The position numbers and the translations under genes were made by a program. Source: Amia ocellicauda (lineage: Eukaryota > Chordata > Actinopteri > Amiiformes > Amiidae). From it: 64,000 nt of DNA. The notes below the pieces were generated by a model. It saw only the letters and a list, made by a program, of their open reading frames with translations, was not told the origin of the DNA and ran no database searches. The stretch covers positions 4,299,444-4,363,443 of the forward strand of contig NC_089863.1 of NCBI RefSeq assembly GCF_036373705.1, given 5' to 3'. This document shows positions 1 to 10,134 of the stretch, one piece after another (position 1 is the stretch's first letter; each line of letters starts with the position of its first letter).

Positions 1-1004
1 AATATTTGTATTATAATACAAATGTCGACCATAAAATCAGCTCGAAGTGAATACAATGTAATACAAATGATTGACATTCCCTGTAACCAACTAAATAACA
101 GTAAATATGGTTCAGCCATTTGATTGGCTATTACATTAAGTTCCAGAGAAAACACAATCTGAAACCTGACACCGCTTTAGAGTGATTCTGATACCTGACA
201 CCTGATATTAAATTCGAGTGATGCATGAGAACTGATATGGAATAAGCATGATGCTTGATGCCAAATAACATTGCCACCCAATGGGTGATATCAAATATGA
301 GTGATAACTGGGGGCTAAACGCTAAACATATTCAGTGCTGATCGCAGCAAAACTAACTGATGCGTGACAACTGACACTGAGCAGTGAGGATGTCCTAATA
401 TGGACACCGTATATATTGTACAAATTAAACTATTTTTTCTCAGCCAGTGTTGCGCGAAACACCGTCAGCACCCCAACCCCCTCCCTGTTGGAATCGCAGA
501 GAAAACGCCATCAGCACCCGTATTTAAATCCCCTTTGTTATAGCAAGTAGCTTGATCCGTGTATCTCCACAGATAAACTTTAGTCTTTGTGAACATTTAA
601 TGTACTTACAATTTATAGAAAATATACCTGTTTAAGATTTCAAGAAAATGCGTTTCACATATCAGTGATTAGCAGAAAACTAACCAACGCCAAAATGACC
701 GTGAACGAGATATACCTTTGACATTAACGAATTATTGATATGTCTGATTAATGTCGGTTTGTAAAAATGTAAAGGACAACAAAATGCAGTTTCACTTGTT
801 TAAAAAATCATGAAATACAAAATGCAAAGTACAATATGCAAGAAAATTAAACGGATGCAAATCTTAATTACCATTGTAATTGTGTGTACTGGGGATAAAA
901 ATACAAAAAATGCAATCCGTCAGCCATATTAGAATGTGTAGTATATTTTATTTCACTTCTTGAACTCAGCTGCTTTGTTTTTTTTTAATAAAGTGAAAAT
1001 ATAT

Positions 1005-1140
1005 TCCAAAAGTAATTAAAAGTATTCTGATTACGTTTCTGCTTGGGAGTAATGTACTGGATTAGGTTACAGATTATTTTATAAACAGGGTAATCAGTTT
1101 TCTGTAAGGGAATACATTTTAAAAGTAACCCTCACAACCT
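1005..1140. repeat. Interspersed repeat fragment (fish DNA-transposon type)
   Basis: The phrases 'agtaattaaaagtattctga', 'gtaatgtactggatta' and 'attttaaaagtaaccctc' resemble the 'strings of TGTAAT/GATTAC' found at ends of many fish DNA transposons. This is family recall only; boundaries are approximate and no flanking duplication was found. Confidence 0.35.
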
Positions 1141-1232
1141 TGGTTATAAATGAAGTATAGAATTGTATAAAAAACTTCTTAAATTACACAATTTGAAAAG
1201 TCAAATCTTAGCAGATTGTTACTTCAGTTAAG

Positions 1233-1300
1233 GTTCGATTTGGAACAAAAACCTGCCGGGTAAGGGCTGCTCCAGGACCAGGGTTGGGGGCCCCTAGTGT
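1233..1300. repeat. Half of a MITE-like repeat end
   Basis: The stretch with 'ggaacaaaaacctgc' and 'ccaggaccagggttg' matches in style the right end of the palindromic element found in ZP3 intron 1 (for example 12070-12131: 'agaacgaaacccagcagggt', 'gatccagggttgag'). Only one end is visible, so it is probably truncated or too decayed to recognise the other end. Confidence 0.4.
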
Positions 1301-4300
1301 GACGCATCACCATAACTGCAGCAGGGTCGCTTGTCACACAGTTGTCTTTAGAGGGAAATTATATAAAAACATGCAAACCGCCATTCTGATAAATAAATGT
1401 ATTTCAAAAGTCAAATCAAAGTGAGGATTAGTCTTACCGGTGCGTAGTTTATAGGGAAAGAGTTTGGCACGGATTTCCACGCAATATCTTGTTTTAATCT
1501 GAAGTGCTGAACACTGACTACACATCCGTACAGCACACAAAACACATATAACACCCCTCCCCTCACCCCGCCCGCGGTAGAAAGTCTAATTTCCTGTGTG
1601 GCATCGCTTCTTCATGCGAAGCCGACTCGACCCAAATATTGTCTAAATACCTACTTCCTATCCTATAGACTTTCGATCAAGTGGGCGGCCAAGTGACCAC
1701 TGAGATGACTCAGGGATTCATAGTTTAACTAGAGGTGTGCTTGCATCGTCATCTTTTTAAACGATGGCCAATATAACTATTTAGTGAAAATACAGTGAAC
1801 AAAACTATTACATTGTGTGTAGAGATGGCAGCGTGGAGGTGAAGGTGTAAGGATGTTCAGTTTGTATCCTGAGAGCTGGTGACCGCCAGAAGCAGAAGCC
1901 GCAGACCGGAGGGAGGCTGGAGGCGAACAGAGAGAGAGGGAGCTGTGGGTTTCGAAAATGAGGGCAAACCGAGAGTCAGACAGAGATGTTCAAGATTAAA
2001 AACCAATAAAAAAAATAATACAACAATTCTGCTGTAGGAGCGATACAACAGGCGTGAGAAAAAGGTTGTGACATGCGCAATTACAAGTTCGTGGTGTGTG
2101 TTTGTTTGCAGTATGAAAAAAGGGTGGAAGGTGTGAAGAAGCGGAGGATTTAGAGGAAGAAAAAAGTTGCTCACACAACTGACACAGTGAAACAGCTGAA
2201 AACATTTATTAAGAACTGTCTGTTTACAAAGTTTCATTAACATTTTATTGTACACACACAGTTTTGTCTACAAGAGTACTCAATCACAGGTTTACTGGAA
2301 GATGTTTTTTTGATTAAGAAAAACATTAAATTACTTATTAATAATAATTATTAAAGAAGTCCGTGTCTGTGCCGCTAAATGATATTGCTCAGAAAGTTTG
2401 TTCTTGCCCAGCTCAGTATACTGAAGAGGATTAGTTTACCATTGTTTAAAGAATTAAAGTACTCATCTTTGTTATTATTAATAACTCGACTGAATACATG
2501 GTGACAAACCTGAAAGAGTTTTCTCTAGGAATGATTTGTAAACCGAAAACAAGAAATCAACTTTACTCATTTTAGTCATTACAAATAACCACACTGAAAA
2601 CCCCCAAATTGCTAAATTGAAAATATAATTTGAATTAAATGCATTTGTCGAATCTATGTTTCTGACTCCAGACTACTGTCATGGTGATAACGGTTCATGG
2701 ATTGAATAAGGGTCCCCGTCTGCATCTTTCTGCGCTGAGATGATTTACTAATTCCACTGCTTATTGATTATTATATGACATTAATTAGATTGCAGGTATT
2801 GTGCCTTCAGGATGAAGCACACACCAGCGTATTATTGTACAAGGCTATACGTATCCACATAGGTACGATTTACACTTTAAATTAAAATATATAAACCCCT
2901 GACTAATTCAGTCAATTGAAAATAACCTATTCGAATTCATAAAATGACACAACCGGTCCTTATCTGTCCGTTTTCTAAACCGCTTCCGAACTGGTGTGCC
3001 TAAAGGAGGACCAGACATGCGATGCGGAGAGAAGTGACTGCACCAGTCATCTGAAGTTGTGGGCAAACTGTCAATTTACCAAGCCCGCCGCCCCCAGCCA
3101 CGTAAGAGGTGCTGTTCAATTAAAGAAGAACAGAAAAAATAAATCATATTGCCAAAATGGTTTAGTGGCATCACCCCTAAGGAGATGGCATGAAACCTGG
3201 GTGTTACCTGTGATCCAGGAATACAAAGAAAAGGGTTAAAAGTTATACAATATTCAAATATTATAAACATTAAAATTACACATTTAGGATCTGAAGCACC
3301 CCATCAATCCAGCTAGTCACTATAAGAGTAACGGATCCGCCGCCCAAACCCACTTACTCTTTTGTAGGCGCCTCTAATACTCTATGATTTTAGCCTATTT
3401 TCACCAATTCGATAGCCAATTCTGCCTGAAGATTTTGGCTGCAGTACCCCAAAGACCCGCTACAGGCAGGGGTGCTAAAGAGCACTGGAATTGGCTTGAA
3501 GAATTGTAGATGGCGATTCCCCTAATACTAACCATAAAACTAAAAACAAAGATGCAATGAAAGCTGCTAAAATCCCCACAAATGCCACCCATTTCAAGAT
3601 CGCTAACGAACACAAACTTCTTTGCGGGTATAATTTCCCCTCAGTCAGTCTCTTGAACGTGCAGTCAGACGTGATGCGACAGGCTCGGATCAGGTGAAGC
3701 ATGAACTACACGTGAATATGTAAAAGAAAAGTGTGCTGAAAGTAAAGAAATAACGTGATTCATTATTATTTTTATTCTTATTTTTATTTCTTAATTAAGG
3801 CAAAAGAATATCAAAACGTGCACAAAAACAATGTTACACTAGCATTTGCCTATTCCGATGCCACGGGCCGGCCCTGGTATTTGTTATTCATGATTTATTA
3901 ACAGCTCTATTTGTGTTTTTGTATGTAATTTGGTGGTGAATTGTGCTGTTAACCCAGATCGTCATCATACCCACGTTGGCCCGTCGTTCAAAACGTCGGT
4001 CTGTCCTTGTTTTTACTTAAAAATGTTAATTCCCAACAAAGTATAATTTGCTCTAATCCTGCATCCAGTGTTGCTTGTTCCTTCGCTGTTCTCGCCCTGT
4101 AGCCCGCAGTGTTTTCAGAGTCCGCTCTTGATCTTGTAGACATATATTAGCAGAACTAAAGTCACACTTTTTCAATGCTGCTTCGTTTTCTCTCTCCCTG
4201 ATGAGGAATGCAGGAAGCTTGAGAGAGTATTTCTAAAATTAGTATTAACCAATGCACACAGTTATGTCATGCTGAACAGAAAGCCTAATTAAATAATGCA

Positions 4301-4349
4301 TTTAATATTAAATATGTAAATGTACAGTAGTAAAAACAATTGTTCTACT

Positions 4350-4415
4350 CAAGACCATAAAGGGGTCTTGGAGTTATCGCTCTGGTGGAACCCTTTATGG
4401 TTCTAAATGTATGAT
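4350..4415. repeat. Short inverted-repeat (MITE-like) fragment
   Basis: 'accataaaggggtcttgg' is followed closely by 'tggaaccctttatggttc', giving an imperfect inverted repeat of the type seen in fish MITEs whose ends read 'gaaccataaagggttct'. Too short to assign to a family. Confidence 0.35.
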
Positions 4416-4826
4416 GAGAACATGCTTCACATGGGCCCCTCTCTCTGGCAATGCTTAAAGTCAAACAGGTCAACACAAGAATATACTAGATAAGGGTAAA
4501 CTGCAGGCTGTGAGGAGTCACAGGTTCCCATGAAGAAATCCTACATTGTAGAAAAATATGCTGTACGTTAAAATATCTTGCATAAGTAGGCTGGATAGTA
4601 AAACATACCAAATAAATGGTAAATAACTACATTTCAGAGTCTGTTATTTGAAAATGTAAGAGAGAGAGAGTTTCTTACGTTGTTTTTCTCCCCAGTCTCC
4701 CCAGACAGTTGAACGAAACCCATTAGACCACTCTCTCTCTGTGACCTATAACAAAAATATTGCACATTCAACCACTTTTTGTCACTATTGTAACAGAAAA
4801 GCCCAATATTCACTGGTGCAATATAT

Positions 4827-6424
4827 TATTATTATTATTTTTATTTCTTGGCAGATGCCCTTGTCCAGGGCGACTTACAACATAAGTGCAGAATACAGAG
4901 AAGTACAAGGTATCAATCATAACAAATTCAACTTAACTAAAATACAGCAATTCAAAAATACATTTTACAAATTCCAATTACAATTTATGCAAGTACAGTA
5001 AAAGACTTCCTACATCCTGGACGTTGAAGCTCAGTGCTGTCAAGATGTAGGGTTACAGACTAGGGCTACGGGAAAGGGAGCAAGGAGGAGAACAATCAAG
5101 AACGTGAGGAGCATAATAAGCTGAAGTGCTATCTAGCAGGGATAGAGGACTAATATTACAAGTGCTGTGGGAAGAGATGTGTCTTGAGTAAGCGCCGGAA
5201 TAAGGTCAGGGACTCTGCTGTTTTGACTTCAGTGGGCAGGTCGTTCCACCACTTAGGGGCCAGGGATGAGAAGGAGCGGCTCTGGAGGAAGGAGAGTGGA
5301 GAGGAGGCAGAGTTAGTCTTCTGGCACTGGAGGAGCACAGTGGTCTGGAGGGGATGTATGGAGAGATGAGTGACTGAAGGTAGCTTGGTGCAGTGTGGTC
5401 AAGACAGCGGTAGGTGAGGGTCAAAGTCTTGAATTGGATGCGTGTCGCTATCGGGAGCCAGTGGAGGGAGCGGAGCAGTGGAGTAGCGTGTGAAATGGGG
5501 CAGAGAGACACCAGACGAGCCGCAGAGTTCTGGATGAGCTGGAGTGGACGGGTAGTGGATGCAGGCAGGCCGGCCAGGATGGAGTTGCAGTGTCCAGGCT
5601 GGAGAGGACCAGTGACTGGACGAGTAGCTGAGTCGAGTAGTCGGTGAGGAAGGGGCGGATCCGGCGTATGTTGCTCAGGAAGAATCTACACGTGCGTGTC
5701 AGCGTGGTGATGTGCTGGGTGTAGCAGAGCGCAGGATCGAGGGTGACTCCTAGATTTTTAGCGGAAGAAGAAGGAGAGAGTGTGGTGGATTCCAGTGGGA
5801 TCGAGATGGGGAGGTCAGCAGAACGTGAGGAAGAGGTGGGGAAAAAGAGGAGATCTGATTTGGAGAGGTTGAGCTTGAGGTGGTGCGAGTGCATCCAGGC
5901 GGAAATGGCAGACAAGCAGGAAGAGATGTGTGAGGGGATGAGAGGGTCAGAAGAGGGAAAAGACAGGAATATCTGGGCATCATCAGCGTAGAAGTGGTAG
6001 GAGAAGCCGTGGGAAGCGATGAGTGGGCCCAGGGAGCGAGTGTAGAGAGAGAACAGGAGTGGGCCCAGGACAGAGCCTTGGGGAACACCTGTGAGGAGAG
6101 GTTGGGGGGTGGATGAGGAGCCTCGCCATGTCACTTGGTAGGTCCGGTCGTTGAGGTAGGAGGAGAACCAGGTGAGAGCAGTCCCAGAGATCCCAAGGTC
6201 GGCGAGGCAGGAGAGGAGGATGGAGTGATCAACGGTGTCAAATGCTGCAGAGAGGTCAAGGAGGATGAGGACTGAGGAGAGGGAGGCCGCCCGAGCGCGG
6301 CTGAGGGAGTCAGTGACAGCCAGGAGAGCCGTCTCAGTGGAGTGAGCTGTGCGGAAGCCAGATTGCAGAGGATCAAGGAGTGAGTGTTGAGACAGAAAGT
6401 CCGAGAGCTGACGATGGACCGCCG
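4827..6424 (-). mobile_element. 5'-truncated L2-clade LINE with target-site duplication
   Basis: A minus-strand non-LTR retrotransposon, about 1.6 kb of the 3' part. The 9-bp sequence GCAATATAT occurs at 4818-4826 and again at 6425-6433 and is a good target-site duplication. The 3' end (low-coordinate side) has a TAA/ATT microsatellite and a tail reading, on the minus strand, 'gtaagtcgccctggacaagg' then 'gcatctgccaagaaat'. That is the L2-type 3' tail which fish SINEs also carry (see the SINE copies in the tRNA array). The 5' end is cut off inside the reverse transcriptase, as is usual for LINE insertions made by incomplete reverse transcription. Confidence 0.85.
5156..6424 (-). pseudogene. 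L2 LINE reverse transcriptase remnant
   Basis: The main open frame (minus, up to 6428, ending 5448) has reverse-transcriptase motifs in order: QSGFR..HSTETAL, the [12 protein letters not shown] block with the first catalytic aspartate, [14 protein letters not shown], and the [11 protein letters not shown] catalytic block, followed by the LKLNLSKSD and NLGVTLD blocks. Two further frames (5206-5511 and 5156-5338) continue the C-terminus, including [16 protein letters not shown] and the terminal FRRLLKTHLF typical of fish L2 proteins. The three pieces lie in three different minus frames, so at least two frameshifts have occurred. There is no endonuclease domain because the copy is 5'-truncated. 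It is dead; the clade assignment rests on motif recall. Confidence 0.85.
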
Positions 6425-6433
6425 GCAATATAT

Positions 6434-7380
6434 GTCTGAACTAGGTGAGTGCATGTTTTTTAGATAAAGGTAAGTTGTAACTGTTAACAAAAAACAAACG
6501 TACATTATTATTTGGATTGGAAGAATAACTTTAAATTTAAACTGTTATAATATACAATATTAGTAAAATCATTAATAAATATAACCAAAATAGATGTTAC
6601 ATATATAACAAATATACTTTTATATAATTATATCCACTGTACTATTTTCCTTCTGTGCCATTCCAGAAATTTAAACTATTGAGATTTTTTTTTTTTTTAA
6701 TGAAAGATTAATTTTTAACATGATGCTTTGAATTCACACCATGTAATTTCCTCTGTCATGCTCATTGCCACTATCTCTCTGTCATTCTGTTTAACTTTCT
6801 CATCAGTTATCAATTGGATATAATTTGTTGTTGAAGTATTATACAGCATTTTACAGTCAGCTTGTAGATAGACTATTTAATCAAAACGAAATGAATACAA
6901 TGTAAACTAGAAACACATGTAAACCCCACATTACACCTATTACAACTTTCGTAATTATGTATAATAAACAATCTACCTGAGCAGTGCTTCCTTTAGTCAC
7001 TGAAGAACATACATATTATAGGATATAAAGTAACAAAACGTAAATAACAGTATTTTCACATTGTCATGTTTGTCAGGTAATAAAACTTACCACAATATAA
7101 AATATAAATCTTTGTTATCCTTTAAAATACCCAGTAACTGTGTAAGAGTGCTTTGTATATAAACTAATTTCCACTGTTATATCGATCTACAGAGGATAAA
7201 AAAGCAGTCTGTCGTGCTGTCAAAACACACGAAGTTCACAGTAACTGTGCAACAGCGCCAAACAGCGTAGCGGCAACAGGAAGTATTACATCCGTAGTGG
7301 TTTACCACTACCTTAGATAATGAATGGTAAAGCGTTTAGGGATGTTTAGCTAAAAAATCCTCGGCTCCCGTACTACGATA
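6434..7380. other. AT-rich intergenic stretch
   Basis: No open frame of note, RNA gene or recognisable repeat; strongly AT-rich with homopolymer runs. I see nothing in it. Confidence 0.5.
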
Positions 7381-7382
7381 TA

Positions 7383-8603
7383 CACTCACCTAAAGGATCA
7401 TTAGGAACACCATACTAATACTGTGTTTGACCCCCTTTCGCCTTCAGAACTGCCTCAATTCTACGTGGCATTGATTCAACAAGGTGCTGAAAGCATTCTT
7501 TAGAAATGTTGGCCCATATTGATAGGATAGCATCTTGCAGTTGATGGAGATTTGTGGGATGCACATCCAGGGCACGAAGCTCCCGTTCCACCACATCCCA
7601 AAGATGCTCTATTGGGTTGAGATCTGGTGACTGTGGGGGCCAGTTTAGTACAGTGAACTCATTGTCATGTTCAAGAAACCAATTTGAAATGATTCGACCT
7701 TTGTGACATGGTGCATGATCCTGCTGGAAGTAGCCATCAGAGGATGGGTACATGGTGGTCATAAAGGGATGGACATGGTCAGAAACAATGCTCAGGTAGG
7801 CCGTGGCATTTCAATGATGCCCAATTGGCACTAAGGGGCCTAAAGTGTGCCAAGAAAACATCCCCCACACCATTACACCACCACCAGCAGCCTGCACAGT
7901 GGTAACAAGGCATGATGGATCCATGTTCTCATTCTGTTTACGCCAAATTCTGACTCTACCATCTGAATGTCTCAACAGAAATCCAGACTCATCAGACCAG
8001 GCAACATTTTTCCAGTCTTCAAATGTCCAATTTTGGTGAGCTTGTGCAAATTGTAGCCTCTTTTTCCTATTAGTAGTGGAGATGAGTGGTACCCGGTGGG
8101 GTCTTCTGCTGTTGTAGCCCATCCGCCTCAAGGTTGTACGTGTTGTGGCTTCACAAATGCTTTGCTGCATACCTCGGTTGTAACGAGTGGTTATTTCAGT
8201 CAAAGTTGCTCTTCTATCAGCTTGAATCAGTCGGCCCATTCTCCTCTGACCTCTAGCATCAACAAGGCATTTTCGCCCACAGGACTGCCGCATACTGGAT
8301 GTTTTTCCCTTTTCACACCATTCTTTGTAAACCCTAGAAATGGTTGTGCGTGAAAATCCCAGTAACTGAGCAGATTGTGAAATACTCAGACCGGCCCGTC
8401 TGGCACCAACAACCATGCCACGCTCAAAATTGCTTAAATCACCTTTCTTTCCCATTCAGACATTCAGTTTGGAGTTCAGGAGATTGTCTTGATCAGGACC
8501 ACACCCCTAAATGCATTGAAGCAACTGCCATGTGATTGGTTGGTTAGATAATTGCATTAATGAGAAATTGAACAGGTGTTCCTAATAATCCTTTAGGTGA
8601 GTG
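7383..8603 (-). mobile_element. Tc1-like DNA transposon, nearly whole (1221 bp)
   Basis: The ends are 29-bp terminal inverted repeats (7383-7411 and 8575-8603, starting CACTCACCTAAAGGAT) with a single mismatch between them. A TA dinucleotide flanks each side (7381-7382 and 8604-8605), the target duplication of Tc1/mariner elements. The interior encodes one transposase on the minus strand. The short length and short TIRs are typical of the compact fish Tc1-like families. It sits at the edge of the inverted tRNA repeat unit: sequence to the right belongs to that unit, sequence to the left does not. Confidence 0.93.
7415..8455 (-). pseudogene. Tc1-like DD34E transposase with one in-frame stop
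   Basis: Reads from ATG at 8455 as one frame to the stop at 7415, about 346 codons, the usual length for the family, interrupted by a single TGA at 7811-7813. The N-terminus has two helix-turn-helix modules (SISQSAQLLGFSRTTISRVY and the following RRMGRLIQADRRATLTEI region). The catalytic core shows the DD34E set: D in AWSDESGF, D in FQQDHAPCH, and E in SPDLNPIEHLWD. It would bind the TIRs and cut at TA sites. The stop lies between the first and second catalytic aspartates, so this copy should not make enzyme, although its ends could still be mobilised in trans. Otherwise the protein is very well preserved, which implies a young insertion. Confidence 0.9.
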
Positions 8604-9130
8604 TACATCCACCCCAATGTATTCACAATAAGAACAATACAGTGTATTCTGTTTGGAGCAAACAGATGTATTTAGACTTCTTCAAATAGTCTGTATCAGG
8701 TCATATTACAGAGCTCTTTAGTATTATATATTACATTTTTAAATAGATCTACGAAAAAACGTATGTCCGTATGTATCACCAATTTCATGTTCACATTTCC
8801 CTCTGTGCATTTACAGTTCTTCGTTGACATTTTTTCTTCTTTCCTATTTATATTTCCTCCTCTGCATCTCGTCTACTCTGTAAACAGAGAAATAAAGAGA
8901 GAAACACCACCTCACCTTATCAACTCACGTTCTCTTTCATAGTTTGGCTTTGCTTGTTGTAGTGATGAGAAGGGCCAGAATGCATTGTACATTCATTTGT
9001 GCGACAGGTTATCATGTATGGAGGATAATCCAAGGCGGAATTACAAATAAATGCAGAGAGAAGATAATAAATAAATACATGAATAATACATGTTGAACAT
9101 AGAAATAAATCAATGAAGATTCATATCAAC

Positions 9131-9358
9131 ATATTTTTTAACCCAATTTATAAGCAGACACCAAAGCCAGGGTGACTTACAGATGTTAAAGAGATATTAC
9201 CACATTTTGTTTTCCTTACACTTAACCCATTGGCATGGGTGGGCATTAACTGGTGCAATCTAGCTAAAGTCCCTTGCTCAAGAGTAGTAAGTGTACCAGA
9301 GATTGCACACACCGTGCTGTGCTACAGGGTACAGAGCCCAAACCACTACTCCACACTG
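9131..9358 (-). mobile_element. SINE copy inside the inverted tRNA unit
   Basis: Same element as described for 48128-48353, in opposite orientation. The L2-like tail reads 'gcagacaccaaagccagggt' 'gacttac' on the plus strand, and the tRNA-like head ends near 9358 ('aaccactactccacactg' read from the plus strand). Confidence 0.6.
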
Positions 9359-9779
9359 TATTCAAAAGTGATTGTCTGTTCAAATTAATGTAGTGTTGTG
9401 GAAGTGTCTTATTGTAACTGAGTTTTATTATGAAAGAATTGAGATTAAACGGATTAAGCATCATGTCAGGTTATTGGGTGTCAATGACACATTAACAGTG
9501 TCGACAAGGTGTGATACAAGTGCGCATTTCTGTTGACTACGGTTCAGGTGAGAGGCAGCAGTCGGGTACAGGTTGAATTGAATGAGCAGATGGAGCCATT
9601 GAATGAATGTTGTACCAGTCAAACTGGTGCATTGGTTTCATAATCATCATGGAATGAGATTGGAGTGTGGTAGCGGTGACTTTGATGGTCCTCCCATGCC
9701 TGGTCCAGCACACTATGATGTAGTGCTGCTGGTCACCAGAAATGAGAAGAAAACAGTGAGAGTTGGTTGTAGATGCTGT

Positions 9780-9852
9780 CGAGCCAGGTAGGAGTCGAAC
9801 CTACAGTTTTCTGATTCGTAGTCAGACGCGTTATCCAATGCGCCACTGGCCC
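9780..9852 (-). tRNA. tRNA-Arg(ACG), diverged copy
   Basis: 73 nt, same fold and ACG anticodon as the array copies. It differs from them at two positions: one in the A-box/D-loop region (GCATTGG for GCAATGG) and one in the variable region (CAGAAAACTG for CAGAAGACTG). Neither touches the anticodon or the acceptor stem, so it could still work. A run of four A at 9750-9753 gives a pol III terminator (TTTT) 26 nt past the 3' end. Confidence 0.8.
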
Positions 9853-9994
9853 CACGTTTGGATGCAGTCAAGCAATCCGATGGAAACAGCTTCTTCTGTC
9901 CTGGAACAGGGTATCAGTGCACCCAAAGGGATGCAAAGTTCAGAGGGAACCTGCAGCCGGCGCTGCACAGGGCGGTGCTGCCACAGGAAGCAGC

Positions 9995-10030
9995 GGGGAA
10001 TTAGCTCAGATGGTAGAGCAGTCGCTTAGT
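9995..10030 (+). pseudogene. tRNA-Ala fragment, 5' half only
   Basis: Starts like the array tRNA-Ala (GGGGAATTAGCTCAGATGG) and follows it through the D arm and into the anticodon stem, with differences at 'gcagtcgc'. It then switches to ZP-unit sequence at the anticodon. The anticodon, T arm and acceptor 3' strand are absent, so it is dead. The break marks the left edge of the ZP duplication. Confidence 0.85.
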
Positions 10031-10134
10031 GTCACGACCAACTCAGGTGTTGCATGGATATAGAGCTGGGGTCCAGTTTAAAGTGCCACTAACCCCCTCT
10101 CCAAAGGCAGCTACTGGGCAGTGTTGGGCTGAGA

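Larger units (their letters stand above)
1..4817. other. Gene-poor flank with no recognisable gene
   Basis: AT-rich sequence with only short, low-complexity open frames and no recognisable domain, splice pattern or RNA gene. At about 150-400 there is a degenerate run of short phrases (variants of 'gtgat..ctgatacctgacac') that may be a decayed minisatellite. Three interspersed-repeat fragments are listed separately. I see nothing else supportable here. Confidence 0.6.
8605..10030 (-). repeat. Diverged inverted copy of the tRNA repeat unit, truncated
   Basis: This stretch is the reverse complement of the unit that makes the array at 47381-64000. It shows the 'ccaccccaatgtattcaca' end, the SINE at 9131-9358, tRNA-Arg on the minus strand and the start of tRNA-Ala on the plus strand. 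It differs from the array units by many substitutions and small indels, whereas array units are nearly identical to each other. It ends abruptly at 10030, inside tRNA-Ala, where the ZP duplication begins. Confidence 0.9.
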